64,000 nt of DNA from contig NZ_JAGGOY010000025.1 of the NCBI RefSeq assembly GCF_018614095.1, positions 1 to 64,000 on the forward strand, in the 5' to 3' direction. The notes below the pieces were generated by a model that was given only the letters and a program-made list of their open reading frames with translations, was not told where the DNA came from and ran no database searches. Shown in pieces: positions 7,833 to 16,828 of the stretch (position 1 is its first letter; every line of letters starts with the position of its first letter). This DNA comes from Streptomyces sp. ISL-87 (lineage in GTDB: Bacteria; Actinomycetota; Actinomycetes; Streptomycetales; Streptomycetaceae). A program made the translations under genes and the position numbers.

Positions 7833-8759
7833 GTGGACAGCCCGCACGGCGCGGCCGTCAAAGCCGAGGACTTCGGACTCAAGGGGCCGCGCGGCTGGGT
7901 CTTCCGGGGCGTCGGGATCGACGTGGCGCCCGGCTCGCTCATCGCGGTCGAAGGGCCTTCCGGCAGCGGCCGGACCTGCCTGCTCCTCGCCCTGACCGGC
8001 CGGATGAAGGCCACGGCGGGCCACGCCGAAATCGCCGGCCACCGGCTGCCGAAGCACATGGCCGCGGTCCGCCGGATCACCGCCCTCGGCCCGGTCCCCG
8101 GCGTCAACGACCTCGACCAGGCGCTCACCGTCGCCGAACAGCTCCGCGAGGGCGCCCTGCTCCAGCGCCACTACGACGGCCCGGTCCGCGCCCTGCTGCG
8201 CCCCCGCGCCGAGCGCCGCACCTCCAGCGAGGCCCGGATCGATGCCGCGCTGGCTGCCGCCGGCTTGGACCTCGCGACCCTGCCCAAGGGACCCCGTACC
8301 TCCGTGCGCGACCTGGAGCGCCTGGAAGCCCTGCGGGTCTCCGTGGCCATCGCGCTGCTGGGCAGCCCGCAGCTGCTGGCCCTCGACGACCTGGACCTCA
8401 AACTCTCGGACGCCGAGCGCGCCGAGGCCTGGGCCCTGCTCCACTCGATCGCGGCCCGCGGGATCACGGTCATCGCGGTGTGCAGCGAGGCCCCGGACGA
8501 CGTGACGGTCCTGCGCACGGCCGAGGCCGACGAGCCGGCCCCCGAGCCGGCCGCGGAGACCGTCTCCGAGGACACCGGCGACGACACCGCCGAGGACACC
8601 GGGGAAGACACCGGGGAAGACACCGGCGACGACAACGCCGACGACACCGGGGAAGACACCGGCGACGACAACGCCGACGACACCGACGACGAAGACGAAG
8701 ACGAAGAAACGACCACGAAGGGGGCGGACGATGCGCTCGCCGAAGCTCGCCGCGCTTGA
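7833..8759 (+). CDS. ABC-type ATPase with degenerate catalytic motifs and acidic tail
   Basis: The 308-residue protein looks like an ABC nucleotide-binding domain up to about residue 225, but key motifs deviate. Walker A is GPSGSGRT (41-48), with Arg where Lys is expected. Walker B is LLALDD (181-186), with Asp for the catalytic Glu. The LSGGQ signature is absent, replaced around 155-165 by VRDLERLEALR. Residues 231-298 are an acidic tail built of EDTGDD/EDTGED/NADD repeats. The GTG start follows GGGAGGGG. It overlaps the YhgE/Pip gene by 29 bp, so the two products probably form one complex. It may bind nucleotide without efficient hydrolysis; this is inference. Confidence 0.8.
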   Translation: MDSPHGAAVKAEDFGLKGPRGWVFRGVGIDVAPGSLIAVEGPSGSGRTCLLLALTGRMKATAGHAEIAGHRLPKHMAAVRRITALGPVPGVNDLDQALTVAEQLREGALLQRHYDGPVRALLRPRAERRTSSEARIDAALAAAGLDLATLPKGPRTSVRDLERLEALRVSVAIALLGSPQLLALDDLDLKLSDAERAEAWALLHSIAARGITVIAVCSEAPDDVTVLRTAEADEPAPEPAAETVSEDTGDDTAEDTGEDTGEDTGDDNADDTGEDTGDDNADDTDDEDEDEETTTKGADDALAEARRA

Positions 8760-10818
8760 GCTGAAGCGGTTCGGGCGGGGGAAGCTCCCCCGGGCCGCTC
8801 TCGTCGCGCTGCTCCTGCTGCCGCTGCTGTACGGCGCGCTGTACCTCTGGTCCTTCTGGGACCCGTACAGCCGCCTCGACAAGGTGCCCGTCGCCCTCGT
8901 CAACGCCGACAAGGGCGCCACCGTGGACGGCAAGCACCTCGACGCCGGCGGCGAGATCACCAAGAAGCTGCACGACAGCAAGACCTTCGACTGGCGTGAG
9001 GTCAGCGCCCAGGAGGCGGCGAAGGGGCTGGAGAACGGGACGTACTACCTGTCCCTCACCATGCCCGCCGACTTTAGCGAGAAGATCGCCTCCAGCTCGG
9101 GCGAGGACCCCGCCACGAGCGCCCTCCAGGTCCGCACCAACGACGCGAACAACTACATCGTCGGATCGATCTCCCGCACCGTCTTCTCCGAGGTCCGCTC
9201 GGCCGCGTCCACCAAGGCCTCCCGCGGTTTCCTCGACAAGATCTTCGTGTCCTTCTCCGACCTGCACGATAAGACGGCCGAGGCCGCCGACGGCGCCGAC
9301 AAGCTGAAGGACGGCGCCGACAGGGCCCAGCAGGGCGCCAAGGCCATAGCCGACGGACTCGACACCGCCAAGGAGAAGAACGGCGAGCTCACCGGCGGGC
9401 TGAAGAAGCTCAACTCCGGCGCCGGCGAGCTGGAGACCGGTACGAGGGACGTCGCGAACGGCACCCAGATCGTCGCCGACAAGGTCAACGCCGCCGCCTC
9501 CAAGGCCCGCCCCTTCCTCAAGGACCCCAAGCAGCTGGCCGACACCGCCGAACTGGTCGCGGACACCGCCAAGGTCGTCAACAACCACCTCGACACCTTC
9601 TCCGACAAGGCCCCGAAGGCCGCCCGGCTCAGCAAGCAGGCCTCGGCCCTCGCCGACCGCGTCTACACCAAGACGTGCGTGACCCCCCTCATCAAGCCGC
9701 TCCCCGCGACCTGCCCCGACCTCAAGAAGCTGAAGGACACCACCGCCGAGGCCGCCGAGCTCTCCGGTGACGTCGACACCCTGGCCAAGGACTCGAACGG
9801 CGACCTCCGCAAGCTCAAGAGCCAGCTGGCCGACCTGGAGAAGGACGCCCGCGACCTCGCCGAGAAGGCCCCCGGCCTCTCCGGTGACCTCGAAACGGCC
9901 GTCGCCAAGGCCAACGCCCTCAACACCGGCGCCCACAAGGTCGCCACCGGCATGGCCCAGCTCCACACCGGCCTGACCAGCGCCTCCAAGGGCTCCGCGG
10001 CCCTCGGCGAGGGCGTCGGCAAGCTCGGCGACGGCGCGCACCGCCTCGACGGCGGCATGTACAAGCTCGTGGACGGCACCGGCGAACTCGCCGGCGGCCT
10101 GCACGACGGCGCCGAGAAGATCCCGGACTACGACGACCAGCAGCGCGACGCCCGCACCGAGGTCATGGCCGACCCGGTCAAGCTCGCCAACCAGTCCCTG
10201 CACAAGGCGCCGAACTACGGCACCGGTTTCGCCCCGTACTTCATCCCGCTCTCCCTGTGGGTCGGCGCGATGGTCGCCTACATGCTGATCGCGCCGCTGA
10301 ACCGGCGGGCCCTGGCCGCGGGCGCCTCGCCCTGGCGGATCGCGCTCGCGGGCTGGCTGCCCGTGGCCGGCCTCGGCGCCGCGCAGGTGGCCGCGCTGAT
10401 GTCCGTACTCCACTGGGGCCTCGGCCTGGAGATGGCCCGCCCGGCCCTCACCATCGCCTTCCTGATGCTGGTCACCGGCTGCTTCGCGGCCATCGTCCAG
10501 TGGCTCAACGCCAAGTTCGGCGCGGCCGGGCGGATCCTGGTGCTGGCCGTCCTGATGCTCCAGCTGACCTCGGCCGGCGGCACGTACCCCGTTCAGACCA
10601 GCCCGGACTTCTTCAACGCCATCCACCCGTACCTGCCGATGTCGTACATCGTCGAGAGCCTGCGCCGGCTCATCACGGGCGGCGGTCTCGGCCCGGTGTG
10701 GCAGGGCTGCGCGGTCCTGGTGGCCTTCACCGCGGGCGCCCTGGCCCTCACCGCTCTCGCCGCCCGCGGCAAACAGGTGTGGACGATGGACCGGCTGCAT
10801 CCGGAACTGAGCCTGTAG
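8731..10818 (+). CDS. YhgE/Pip family membrane protein
   Basis: The 695-residue protein has one N-terminal transmembrane helix (about 20-42), a long extracytoplasmic region (about 45-495) of heptad-like Gly/Ala/Asp/Lys repeats (GADKLKDGA, KLNSGAGELETG, LDGGMYKLVDGTG), and five to six C-terminal transmembrane helices. This is the YhgE/Pip (phage infection protein) architecture, related to ABC-2 permeases and the ESX/T7SS accessory protein EsaA. Two cysteines near 315-330 (KTCVTPL, ATCPDL) could pair outside the membrane. ATG 8731 has AAGGGGGCGG upstream and lies inside the ATPase gene. TetR follows after 14 bp. A role in export or envelope stress is plausible but unproven. Confidence 0.85.
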   Translation: MRSPKLAALELKRFGRGKLPRAALVALLLLPLLYGALYLWSFWDPYSRLDKVPVALVNADKGATVDGKHLDAGGEITKKLHDSKTFDWREVSAQEAAKGLENGTYYLSLTMPADFSEKIASSSGEDPATSALQVRTNDANNYIVGSISRTVFSEVRSAASTKASRGFLDKIFVSFSDLHDKTAEAADGADKLKDGADRAQQGAKAIADGLDTAKEKNGELTGGLKKLNSGAGELETGTRDVANGTQIVADKVNAAASKARPFLKDPKQLADTAELVADTAKVVNNHLDTFSDKAPKAARLSKQASALADRVYTKTCVTPLIKPLPATCPDLKKLKDTTAEAAELSGDVDTLAKDSNGDLRKLKSQLADLEKDARDLAEKAPGLSGDLETAVAKANALNTGAHKVATGMAQLHTGLTSASKGSAALGEGVGKLGDGAHRLDGGMYKLVDGTGELAGGLHDGAEKIPDYDDQQRDARTEVMADPVKLANQSLHKAPNYGTGFAPYFIPLSLWVGAMVAYMLIAPLNRRALAAGASPWRIALAGWLPVAGLGAAQVAALMSVLHWGLGLEMARPALTIAFLMLVTGCFAAIVQWLNAKFGAAGRILVLAVLMLQLTSAGGTYPVQTSPDFFNAIHPYLPMSYIVESLRRLITGGGLGPVWQGCAVLVAFTAGALALTALAARGKQVWTMDRLHPELSL

Positions 10819-10832
10819 GAAGCGGTTGACCT

Positions 10833-11486
10833 GTGAGAATCAGCGCCATGGAACGCAGCAGCACCGGTACGGGTACCGGGACCGGCGGCAGCCGCCGGCA
10901 GGCCACCCGGCAGAAGCTCTACGAAGCGGCCGTCACCCTCATCGCCGAGCAGGGCTTCTCCGCGACCACGGTCGACGAGATCGCCGAGCGGGCGGGCGTC
11001 GCGAAGGGCACCGTCTACTACAACTTCGCGAGCAAGAACGAACTCTTCGAGGAACTGCTCCGGCACGGCGTCGGCCTGCTGTCGGCGTCGCTGCGGACGG
11101 CGGCCGAGGAGACCGAGGCACGGGGCGGCAGCCGGGTCGAGGCCCTGGACGAGATGATCCGGGCGGGTCTGGTCTTCATCGACCGGTACCCGGCCTTCAC
11201 CCAGCTGTACGTCGCGGAGCTGTGGCGGACCAACCGGGCGTGGCAGTCCACGCTGATGGTGGTCCGGCAGGAGGCGGTCGCGGTGGTGGAGACCGTGCTG
11301 CGGGAGGGTGTGGAGCGGGGTGAGCTGAGCGCGGAGATCGATGTGCAGCTCACCGCCGCCGCGCTGGTGGGGATGGTGCTGGTCGCCGCGCTGGACTGGC
11401 AGTCGTTCCAGAGCGAGCGCTCGCTGGAGGACGTGCACTCGGCGCTGTCGCTGCTGCTGCGGGGCCGGGTCAGCGGGAGCCGCTGA
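10833..11486 (+). CDS. TetR/AcrR family regulator
   Basis: The 217-residue protein has an N-terminal helix-turn-helix (about residues 27-72) with the TetR signature GFSATTVDEIAERAGVAKGT followed by VYYNFASKNEL, and a helical ligand domain. The C-terminus (LTAAALVGMVLVAALDW) resembles the TetR_C domain of exporter regulators. GTG 10833 follows AGGAAG; ATG 10848 is an alternative. It is the third gene of the ATPase-Pip-TetR unit, and the operator at 7794-7819 suggests feedback repression of that unit. Confidence 0.85.
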   Translation: MRISAMERSSTGTGTGTGGSRRQATRQKLYEAAVTLIAEQGFSATTVDEIAERAGVAKGTVYYNFASKNELFEELLRHGVGLLSASLRTAAEETEARGGSRVEALDEMIRAGLVFIDRYPAFTQLYVAELWRTNRAWQSTLMVVRQEAVAVVETVLREGVERGELSAEIDVQLTAAALVGMVLVAALDWQSFQSERSLEDVHSALSLLLRGRVSGSR

Positions 11487-11716
11487 CCCCCCAGTCGGCG
11501 GTGCCGCGCCGGGGCGGGGCCGAGTAGAACTGAGTATCCGTACCCAGGCGCGGAAATGAGTACGCGTACGGATGGGCTCCCACCTGCGGAAACGGCAGAC
11601 TGGGGGTACGGGCGGGGGCGCTCGGCCCGCACCGCGGACACGGGGCCGCGGAGCGGGCCGGGTACCTCGTCCCTCACCGGGAGGGCAGGAGTACGGGCCA
11701 CCCCGGTCGCGCGATA
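11487..11716. other. non-coding interval with paired GAGTANNCGTAC motifs
   Basis: There is no convincing gene between the TetR stop and the terminator at 11717. GAGTATCCGTAC (11532-11543) and GAGTACGCGTAC (11558-11569) are direct copies 26 bp apart. ATCCGTAC (11536-11543) also pairs with GTACGGAT (11566-11573), and GTACGCGTAC (11560-11569) is a perfect palindrome. Either a regulator site or a short structured RNA ending at the downstream terminator would fit. Confidence 0.5.
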
Positions 11717-11767
11717 CGCCGGTGCGGCGGGGCTCAGGAGGAACGAGCCCCGCCGCACCGGCGTTTT
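11717..11767. terminator. 19-bp stem terminator between the TetR and transglutaminase genes
   Basis: The arms at 11717-11735 and 11745-11763 are perfectly complementary around a 9-nt loop, and TTTT follows at 11764-11767 on the plus strand. It probably ends plus-strand transcripts and, through the stem, also those of the convergent transglutaminase operon. Bases 11768-11851 are C-rich with nothing recognised. Confidence 0.8.
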
Positions 11768-11851
11768 CGCGCAAGGGACGGGCCGCGCGGACAGGCCGCC
11801 CCGGTCAGCCGCACCCCCGCCCGCGCCCGAGTCACACCCGTCCGCGCCCCG

Positions 11852-14269
11852 TCACCCGCGCCCGCGGGACGGCAGCCGCAGCCGCATCGCGGCCACGCGG
11901 GCGGAGACCGCCGAGGCCAGGTTCGCCCACCAGGCGGAGACCGCCCAGGACACCCGCGCCGCCGACCGCGGGAAGAGCAGCGCCCGCAGCCTGCCCCCGC
12001 GCGACGCACCCGCCAGCAGGCCCGCCCGCGCCCGCAGGACATCGTCCGCGAGGTCCCCGTACACCGGCTCCGCGCCGCCCGCAGGGGCGTACAGCGCCCG
12101 CTCCACGGCGCCCGCGACCCGGTGGACCGCCTGCGCCGCGTCCGGCTCCAGCCGGCCCAGCTCCACCACACGCCCGGCGGCACGCCGCGGTGACAGCGCC
12201 TCGTCCGGGGCGATGCCCACGTCCCACGCCGCGTCACCCAGCTCCAGCCAGGCGGGCAGCACCGCACCCGCCGCCAGCCGCCGCGCACGCACCCGCGTCC
12301 GCCACAGCAGGGGGAGCAGGGGCAGGGACAGGACCACGAGGGCCGCCCCCGTCCAGCCGAGGAGCGTCAGCAGGAACTGCCCGCCCCCGCCGTCCCCGGT
12401 GTTCTGCTTGAGGGCCGTGCCGCCGCACTCACCCAGCTTCTTCAGCTCCGGCGGGCAGTCCTCGGCCTTCGACGGCTCCGCCGCCGGCTCCGAGGCGTTC
12501 TGCGAAGGCAGCGTCGACGGGGTGGACGGCTGGGCCGTCGGCGCCTGCGCCCGGCTGTAGTCGGGGATCGAGATCCCCGACCGGGGCGTCGGCTCGAAGC
12601 GGGTCCAGCCCACGCCCTCGAAGTACAGCTCCGGCCACGCGTGAGCGTCCCGCATCGACACGTTCCAGGTGCCGTCCGACTGCTTCTCGCCCGGCGTGAA
12701 ACCGACCGCCACCCGCGCCGGGATGCCCAGGGAGCGCGACATCGCCGCCATCGAGAACGCGAAGTGGATGCAGAAGCCCTCCTTGTCCTCCAGGAAGCGG
12801 GCGACGGCCTGCGGACCCGTACCCGAGGCGGTCCGCGTGTTGTAGCTGAATCCGCCGCTCACGGCGAAGAAGTCCTGAAGCTTCACCGCACGCGTGTAGT
12901 CGTCCTTCGAGCCCCGCACGACCTTGCGGGCCGTCTCCGCGACGACCGGCGGCAGATTGTCCGGCAGCTTCGTGTACTCGGCCTGGATCGCCGGATCCGG
13001 CTCGGGGGCGCTCTGGAGCTGGCGCACCGTCGGCTTCAGCAGCAGGCTGCGGACCGTGTACTGCGCGCCCTGGACGTTCTGGTACTTGTCCTTGCCGAGC
13101 TGGTCCCCGACCAGGGTCCGGCCGGCCTGCTCGAACCGCCACTTCCCGGCGATGTCCACACCCGTCGCCGGGTACGGCATCGGCAGGTAGCGCTGCACAT
13201 AGGTGTCCGCCGCCGAGAAGGTGGTGCGCACCTCGGTCGCGGTCGTCCGGATCTGCCCGTTCAGCCCGGGAGGGCTGGGCAGCCGCTCCGGGACATCGGT
13301 CAGGGGCCGCCCGGAGGCCTCCCACTTGACCCCGTTGAACTCGTCCAGCGCCAGGATCCGCACGTACTGGTCGCCGATCTGCGGGCTGTCCGTCCGGTAC
13401 TTCAGGACCACCCGGTTGTCCTGCGCGTTCAGGCTGCTCTGCAGCGAGACCAGCGGGTTGACCGCCGAGATCGTCCCGCCCGTACCGCTGCCGCTGCCGT
13501 CGCTCGCGCCCTGGTCGCCCAGCAGGCCGCCGCCGAGCGCGGGCAGCGCCGCCGGCACCGCGAGTGCCAGCCCCAGGGCCACCGCGCCGATCCGGCGCCC
13601 GGTGCGTACGGGGGCCACCGCTTCGCCGCCGCCCCCGTAGCCGGAGGCGGCCGACACCCGGCCGCTCGGGGCCGCGCCGAAGACCCGGCCCCACTGGGCG
13701 AGCCGGTCCCGGCCCTCGGCCAGGAGCAGCAACAGGTAGCCGCAGCCGGCCAGCAGGAACGAGAACCAGGAGTCCCCCTGACCGGCGGACAGCCCGGCGG
13801 CCACCGAGTACAGCGCGAGCAGCGGCAGCCCGGCCGCGGCGGCCGTCCGCATGGTCACCGCCAGCATGTCCACCAGCAGCCCGATCAGCAGCACCCCGGT
13901 CAGCAGCAGCAGCCGGATGCCGTCCGTCAGCGGGGCCGGTATCGCGAACTCGCCCACGTCCGAGACGCCCTGCTCGAACAGCGCGCCGAAGTCCGTGACC
14001 AGGTATGCCAGCGGCCCGCTCCCGGTGGACTCGCCCTTCCCCGCGAACAGGAACGCCAGGATCAGCAATGACACCAGCAGCTGCGCCGCCACGGTCAGCG
14101 ACCGCGCCAGCGGCACCCGCCGGGCCCCGGCGCCCACCGTGCTCTGCACGGCGAGCAGCAGCGCCGCCTGCCCGATCCAGCTCTTCGACTCGACCAGTCC
14201 GAGCAGCGACCACGAGGTGAGCAGCGTGGCCAGCAGCGCGAAGAGCGTCAGTCTCGCCCGCCCGCTCAT
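11852..14269 (-). CDS. DUF3488/transglutaminase-like membrane protein (TgpA type)
   Basis: The 805-residue protein has six or so N-terminal transmembrane helices (to about residue 210), an extracytoplasmic transglutaminase-like domain, a Pro/Ser/Thr-rich linker, and a C-terminal helix followed by a cytoplasmic DUF4129-like tail. The catalytic elements visible are EGFCIHFAF (Cys) and RDAHAWPELYF (His). The third position reads WTRFEPTP, so a Glu sits where many relatives have Asp. ATG 14269 overlaps the DUF58 stop by 4 bp (ATGA), which fixes the start well downstream of the longest reading frame. It is the last gene of the MoxR-DUF58-transglutaminase operon; its substrate is unknown. Confidence 0.85.
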   Translation of the reverse strand: MSGRARLTLFALLATLLTSWSLLGLVESKSWIGQAALLLAVQSTVGAGARRVPLARSLTVAAQLLVSLLILAFLFAGKGESTGSGPLAYLVTDFGALFEQGVSDVGEFAIPAPLTDGIRLLLLTGVLLIGLLVDMLAVTMRTAAAAGLPLLALYSVAAGLSAGQGDSWFSFLLAGCGYLLLLLAEGRDRLAQWGRVFGAAPSGRVSAASGYGGGGEAVAPVRTGRRIGAVALGLALAVPAALPALGGGLLGDQGASDGSGSGTGGTISAVNPLVSLQSSLNAQDNRVVLKYRTDSPQIGDQYVRILALDEFNGVKWEASGRPLTDVPERLPSPPGLNGQIRTTATEVRTTFSAADTYVQRYLPMPYPATGVDIAGKWRFEQAGRTLVGDQLGKDKYQNVQGAQYTVRSLLLKPTVRQLQSAPEPDPAIQAEYTKLPDNLPPVVAETARKVVRGSKDDYTRAVKLQDFFAVSGGFSYNTRTASGTGPQAVARFLEDKEGFCIHFAFSMAAMSRSLGIPARVAVGFTPGEKQSDGTWNVSMRDAHAWPELYFEGVGWTRFEPTPRSGISIPDYSRAQAPTAQPSTPSTLPSQNASEPAAEPSKAEDCPPELKKLGECGGTALKQNTGDGGGGQFLLTLLGWTGAALVVLSLPLLPLLWRTRVRARRLAAGAVLPAWLELGDAAWDVGIAPDEALSPRRAAGRVVELGRLEPDAAQAVHRVAGAVERALYAPAGGAEPVYGDLADDVLRARAGLLAGASRGGRLRALLFPRSAARVSWAVSAWWANLASAVSARVAAMRLRLPSRGRG

Positions 14270-15669
14270 CCCCAACCTCCGGAAGTACCCGTGCCCGTGG
14301 GGGCGTTGCCGGCCTGCCGCCACAGCTCCGCGAAGGCCACCCCGGGCGGGGCGGCCAGCGCGGTCCAGCCCGCGTCGCGCAGCCTGCTCAGCCGCTCCTC
14401 CAGCGGCGGCAGCGCGTGCCCCTGCGCGGGCCGTCCGGCCCACGTCGCGGAGTCCAGCAGGAAGGCCACCGCACCGCCGGCGCGTTGGCGCATCTTGGCC
14501 GTCAGTTCAGTCTGTACGTCGTCCAGATCGCCGAAGAAGCCGATGAGGAGCCCGTCGGACCCGGCTCCTCCGAAGGCGCCGCCCCCGCCCCGGACCGCGT
14601 CGTACGCCCGCGACAGCCCCGCCCCGTCGGAGTGCCCGACCACCGCGAGGGTGTCCATCATCAGTCCGGCGGCCTCCGCGGACTCCTGCCCGCCGGAGGA
14701 GAAGCCACCGCCGCCCTCGCCGGGCACCGAGTCGCCGGTGTCGGTCAGCAGCCGCACCGAGAAGCCCTGCTCCAGGAGGTGCACCAGGGCCGAGGCGGCC
14801 CCCGACACGGCCCACTCGAACGCGGAGTCGGGGCCGGCGCCCTCGAAGGCGAGCTGCCGGGTGTCCAGCAGGACGGTGGCCCTGCTGCGCTGCGGCTGCT
14901 CCTCGCGGCGCACCATCAGCTCGCCGTACCGGGCGGTGGAGCGCCAGTGCACCCGGCGCAGGTCGTCGCCGCGCCGGTAGCCGCGCGGGATCACGTCGTC
15001 GTCGCCGGCCAGGGCCAGCGAGCGGCGGCTGCCGTCCCCGTAGCCGGAGGCCTCGCCGGCCAGCCGGACCGGGGGCAGCGGCTCGGTGCGCGGTATCACG
15101 GTGAGGGTGTCGTACGTACTGAACGAGCGGGTCAGCTCGACCAGCCCGAAGGGGTCGCTGAGCCGCAGCTGGAGCGGGCCCAGCGGGTAGCGGCCGCGCA
15201 GGTCCGAGCGGACCCGGTAGGACACCTCGCGGCGCCCGCCGGGCTCGACCCGGTCCAGGACGAAGCGGGGCCGGGGGCCGAGCACGTAGGGCACCCGGTC
15301 TTGGAGCATCAGCAGCCCGGTCGGCATCCGGGAGGTGTTGTCCATCCGCAGCTGTACCCGGGCCTCGGCGCCGGCGGACACCCGCATCGGGGTCAGCCGG
15401 CGGCTGCCGGAGACCCGGTGGCGGGTGCGGTGCAGGGCGTAGACGCAGATCAGCGGCAGCACGGCGAGCAGCAGCCCGACCCGCAGCAGCTGGTCCTGGC
15501 CGAGGACGTAGGCGCACGCGGCGGCGGCGACTCCGGCGGCCAGGAAGGAACGGCCGCGGGTGGTCAGCCCGGCCAGCGACGCGCGCAGCCCGCCCCGGCC
15601 ACCGCCCTGGCCTGCCTCGCCTGCCTCGCCTGCCTCGCCGCCGGCGCCGCGCGGGGCACCGGCACTCAT
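14266..15669 (-). CDS. DUF58 domain protein
   Basis: The 467-residue protein has two transmembrane helices near 35-75, a beta-rich middle, and the DUF58 core IPRGYRRGDDLRRVHWRSTA followed by LMVRREEQP and a von-Willebrand-A-like C-terminal part (VLLDTRQLAF). DUF58 proteins are regularly encoded with MoxR AAA ATPases and are thought to work with them as chaperone/insertion pairs for envelope proteins. The start overlaps the MoxR stop by one base and the stop overlaps the transglutaminase start by four. Confidence 0.85.
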   Translation of the reverse strand: MSAGAPRGAGGEAGEAGEAGQGGGRGGLRASLAGLTTRGRSFLAAGVAAAACAYVLGQDQLLRVGLLLAVLPLICVYALHRTRHRVSGSRRLTPMRVSAGAEARVQLRMDNTSRMPTGLLMLQDRVPYVLGPRPRFVLDRVEPGGRREVSYRVRSDLRGRYPLGPLQLRLSDPFGLVELTRSFSTYDTLTVIPRTEPLPPVRLAGEASGYGDGSRRSLALAGDDDVIPRGYRRGDDLRRVHWRSTARYGELMVRREEQPQRSRATVLLDTRQLAFEGAGPDSAFEWAVSGAASALVHLLEQGFSVRLLTDTGDSVPGEGGGGFSSGGQESAEAAGLMMDTLAVVGHSDGAGLSRAYDAVRGGGGAFGGAGSDGLLIGFFGDLDDVQTELTAKMRQRAGGAVAFLLDSATWAGRPAQGHALPPLEERLSRLRDAGWTALAAPPGVAFAELWRQAGNAPTGTGTSGGWG

Positions 15670-16682
15670 CAGAAGCTCCGGATGCCGGCGCCGGGCGGCG
15701 TCTCGCCGCCGCGGGGGTGTGCGGCCGGGACGGGGGTGCGCTGGAGGATGTCGTGGACGACCTGCTCGGCGGTGCGCCGGTTCAGTTGGGCCTGCGCGGT
15801 GGGCAGCAGCCGGTGCGCGAGGACCGGGGCGGCCAGCGCCTGGACGTCGTCGGGCAGCACGTACTCCCGGCCGGACAGCGCGGCGGAGGCCTTCACGGCG
15901 CGCAGGAGGTGCAGGGTGGCACGGGGCGAGGCGCCGAGGCGGAGGTCCGGGTGGCTGCGCGTGGCGGAGACCAGGTCGACGACGTAGCGCCGGACGGGCT
16001 CGGCGACGTACACCTCGCGGACGGCCTCTATGAGCTTGACGATGTCGTGGGCGTGCGCGACGGCCGTCAGGTCGTCGAGCGGGGAGAGCCCGCCGTGCAC
16101 GTCGAGCATCTGGAGTTCGGCTTCGGGGCTGGGGTAGCCGACGGAGACGCGGGCCATGAAGCGGTCGCGCTGGGCCTCGGGGAGAGGGTAGGTGCCCTCC
16201 ATCTCCACCGGGTTCTGGGTGGCGACCACCATGAAGGGGCTCGGCAGCGTGTACGTCGTGCCGTCGATGGTGACCTGGCGCTCCTCCATCGACTCCAGCA
16301 GCGCGGACTGGGTCTTCGGCGAGGCGCGGTTGATCTCGTCGCCGATGACGATCTGCGCGAAGATCGCGCCAGGCTTGAACTCGAACTCGCGGCGCTGCTG
16401 GTCGTAGATGCTGACGCCGGTGATGTCGGAGGGCAGCAGGTCCGGCGTGAACTGGATGCGCTGCACCGTGCAGTCGATGGACTTGGCGAGGGTCTTGGCC
16501 AGCATGGTCTTGCCGACGCCCGGCACGTCCTCGATCAGCAGGTGGCCCTCGGCGAGCAGCACGGTCAGCGCGAGGCGTACGACCTCGGGCTTGCCCTCGA
16601 TCACGCTCTCGACCGAGCGGCGGACCCGCTCCGCCGTGCTGGTCAGATCCGCGAGGCTCGCTCGGTCGTCATACGTCGTCAC
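15669..16682 (-). CDS. MoxR family AAA+ ATPase
   Basis: The 337-residue protein carries Walker A GVGKT (55-59), Walker B IVIGDE (111-116), sensor ATQNP, and PEAQRDRFM containing the arginine-finger region. This places it in the MoxR/APE2220 group of AAA+ ATPases, which remodel partner proteins. The GTG start at 16682 has AGGAGAACCAG just upstream. It is first in the operon with the DUF58 and transglutaminase genes. A 6-bp hairpin (16695-16711) lies between its likely promoter and its ribosome site. Confidence 0.88.
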   Translation of the reverse strand: MTTYDDRASLADLTSTAERVRRSVESVIEGKPEVVRLALTVLLAEGHLLIEDVPGVGKTMLAKTLAKSIDCTVQRIQFTPDLLPSDITGVSIYDQQRREFEFKPGAIFAQIVIGDEINRASPKTQSALLESMEERQVTIDGTTYTLPSPFMVVATQNPVEMEGTYPLPEAQRDRFMARVSVGYPSPEAELQMLDVHGGLSPLDDLTAVAHAHDIVKLIEAVREVYVAEPVRRYVVDLVSATRSHPDLRLGASPRATLHLLRAVKASAALSGREYVLPDDVQALAAPVLAHRLLPTAQAQLNRRTAEQVVHDILQRTPVPAAHPRGGETPPGAGIRSF

Positions 16683-16828
16683 CTGGTTCTCCTAGGCCCT
16701 TTCTCAGGGCCCAACGCCTTTGGCGCATGCATGGCCCACCCCAACACCTCAACAACGCGGACGCCGGCCCGGAGGCTTTCCGGGTGACGTCTCCCCGCAT
16801 TCTTGACGGCGCTACGGCCTTGTGTCAC

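Noticed and set aside
8470..10800. Long minus-strand open frame (776 codons) over the YhgE/Pip gene
   Set aside because: It is the antisense shadow of a recognisable G+C-rich gene; its translation is Gly/Val/Arg-rich with no domain, and it lacks a ribosome site.
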